Translations under genes and position numbers: made by a program
Notes under the pieces: model-generated
Told to the model about the DNA's origin: nothing
Database searches by the model: none
The model's input: only the letters and a program-made list of their open reading frames with translations
Shown: positions 62,952-64,000 of the stretch, one piece after another
How positions within the stretch are numbered: position 1 is the stretch's first letter
Layout: every line of letters starts with the position of its first letter
Source of the DNA: Colletes latitarsis
Taxonomy: Eukaryota > Arthropoda > Insecta > Hymenoptera > Colletidae
Assembly (NCBI RefSeq): GCF_051014445.1
Contig: NW_027488369.1
Span: forward strand, 10,062,001 to 10,126,000
Reading direction: 5' to 3'
DNA: 64,000 bases

Positions 62952-64000
62952 CCAGGATCTAGCCATGAAGTATGAGAAATATGCGAAATTATGAGCCTGA
63001 TGATGGCAAATCCTAGACCTTACCCAGATCTAACATGCGTTATCCTCTAAAATATATATCAAGACCAGGTTTAATTGAATGTTTCAGTCTGGTACCACAT
63101 TACTTCGTGATCCAAACCAGAAAAAACCCAGGATCCGTTCAACAAGTATGTGAAGAATGCGAAAGTATGAGTCTGATGAGTGATAATCCCAGGCCTAACC
63201 TAGACCTAACATGCGTTATCCTCAAAAATATTGAGCGAAACCAGGTTTAATGGACTGTTTCAGTGTGGTACCACATTACTACGTGATCCAATCCAGAAAT
63301 AGCCCAGGATCTAGCCATGAAGTATTAGAAATATGCCAAAGTATGAGCCTGATGAGGGCAAATCCCAGACCTATCCCAGACATAACTTGCGTTTTCCTCT
63401 AAAATATTGATCGAAACCAGGTTTAATGGACTGTTTCAGAGTGGTACCACATTACTACGCGATCCAAACCAGAAAAAACCCAGGATCTGTTCAACAAGTA
63501 TGTGAAAAACGCGAAAGTACGAGCCTGATGAGGGCAAATCCCAGACCTATCCCAGACATAACTTGCGTTATCCTCTAAAATATTGATCGAAACCAGGTTT
63601 AATGGACTGTTTCAGTGTGGTACCACATTACTACGTGATCCAATCCAGAAAAAAACCCAGGATCTGTTCAACAAGTATGTGAAAAATGCGAAAGTATGAC
63701 CCTGATGAGGGCAAATCCCAGACCTAACCTAGACGTAACATGCGTTATCCACAAAAATATGGATCGAAACCAGGTTTAATCGACTGTTTCAGTGTGGTAC
63801 CACATTACTACGTGATCCAAACCAGAAAAAGCCCACAATCTGGCCATCAAGTATGAGAAATATGCGAAAGTTCGAGCCTGATGAGAGCAAATCCCAGACC
63901 TAACCTAGACCTAACATGCGTTATCCTCAAAAATATTGATCGAAACCAGGTTTAATGGACTGTTTTAGTGTGGTACCACATTACTACGTGATCCAATCCA
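62924..64000. repeat. 8-monomer tandem unit, copy 2 (cut by window end)
   Basis: Second copy of the 1,409-bp unit, matching through the last base of the window. The series may continue outside, so the copy number is unknown. A few states near the end (gactgttttagtg at 63,958) resemble block R3 copy 1 (57,265) and not copy 1 of this unit (gactgtttcagtg at 62,550). Confidence 0.88.

Larger units (their letters stand above)
1..64000 (+). repeat. Satellite DNA array, ~176-bp monomer, head-to-tail, fills the window
   Basis: Seen: landmarks recur about every 176 bp from first to last base, always in the same order and strand: (a/t)tgcgttatcctc, taaaatattgatcgaaacc, aggtttaatggactgtttc, gtgtggtaccacatta, gatccaaaccag, cccaggatct, gcgaaagtatg, ctgatgagggcaaatcc. 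No inverted monomer and no non-satellite insertion was found. Both window ends fall inside monomers, so the array is longer than 64 kb. Known: uniform arrays of about 150-180 bp, near nucleosome length, are typical of eukaryotic centromeric and pericentromeric DNA. Inferred: centromeric or pericentromeric location. The family was not recognised. No gene, tRNA, rRNA or mobile element is embedded. Confidence 0.99.
42341..64000. repeat. Right array domain
   Basis: Marked by monomer forms not seen to the left: the 77-bp deleted monomer, B copies with gcgctatcctataaaatatt and tattagaaatatgccaaag, type C (ccctcgatcagg or ccctcgattaggg) and type D (aacctgtggaagcccagg). The central ggtacc palindrome is intact in nearly all copies. 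The domain is built of several nested block duplications, the last of which runs off the window. Confidence 0.7.

Noticed and set aside
1..64000. CRISPR array or bacterial repeat system
   Set aside because: The repeats are contiguous 176-bp units with no unique spacers, no leader and no adjacent genes.
1..64000. CENP-B box (ttcgnnnnanncggg) in the monomer
   Set aside because: Neither strand of the consensus or of the ccgggtttaat variants has the required spacing: tcgaaaccggg has only four bases between tcg and cggg.
1..64000. Known families: human alpha satellite (171 bp) or Arabidopsis 178-bp centromere repeat
   Set aside because: Length is similar, but the landmarks do not match those repeats as I know them. 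A database search against satellite collections would settle the identity; I cannot name the species.

Overview
The whole 64 kb window is one tandem satellite DNA array. I see no protein-coding gene, RNA gene, transposon, CRISPR array or unique-sequence island. The repeat unit is about 176 bp. A consensus I built by hand, starting at the conserved (a/t)tgcgtta, is exactly 176 bp with 74 G+C (42%). Individual copies are mostly 176 or 177 bp, the extra base coming from the A-run after 'accag'. All copies face the same way, roughly 360-365 of them, and the array is cut in mid-monomer at both window ends, so it continues outside. Such an array points to a eukaryotic chromosome, most likely centromeric or pericentromeric heterochromatin. 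I do not recognise the family and cannot name the organism. It does not resemble human alpha satellite or the Arabidopsis 178-bp repeat as I know them.

Monomers fall into a few sublineages that differ mainly in one internal segment (consensus positions about 77-124). Type A carries gttcaacaagtatgtg, type B carries agccatgaagtatgag, and two rarer forms (C and D) occur only in the right third. The copies are arranged as nested, in-register duplications whose offsets are almost all near multiples of 176 bp. Left domain (1 to about 33.8 kb): long duplications at offsets of 14,093, 12,510 and 12,861 bp, and a 2,818-bp, 16-monomer higher-order repeat (HOR) present about three times at 25.5-33.8 kb. 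Middle domain (about 33.8-42.3 kb): a different monomer mixture with short 3- to 22-monomer duplications. Right domain (about 42.3-64 kb): a 3.6-kb block duplicated and rearranged, an 11-monomer tandem duplication (48.2-52.1 kb), an 8-monomer tandem duplication at the right edge (61.5-64 kb), four copies of one 77-bp deleted monomer, and the C/D monomers.

No genes work together here. What can be read is the history of the array: unequal exchange between aligned monomers, local amplification of single monomers and of blocks, and spread of private mutations. Short open frames of 60-120 codons occur only because some monomers lack stops; I treat them as non-coding. Block edges were found by eye and are accurate to roughly 10-40 bp; statements of near-identity come from spot comparison, not a computed alignment.
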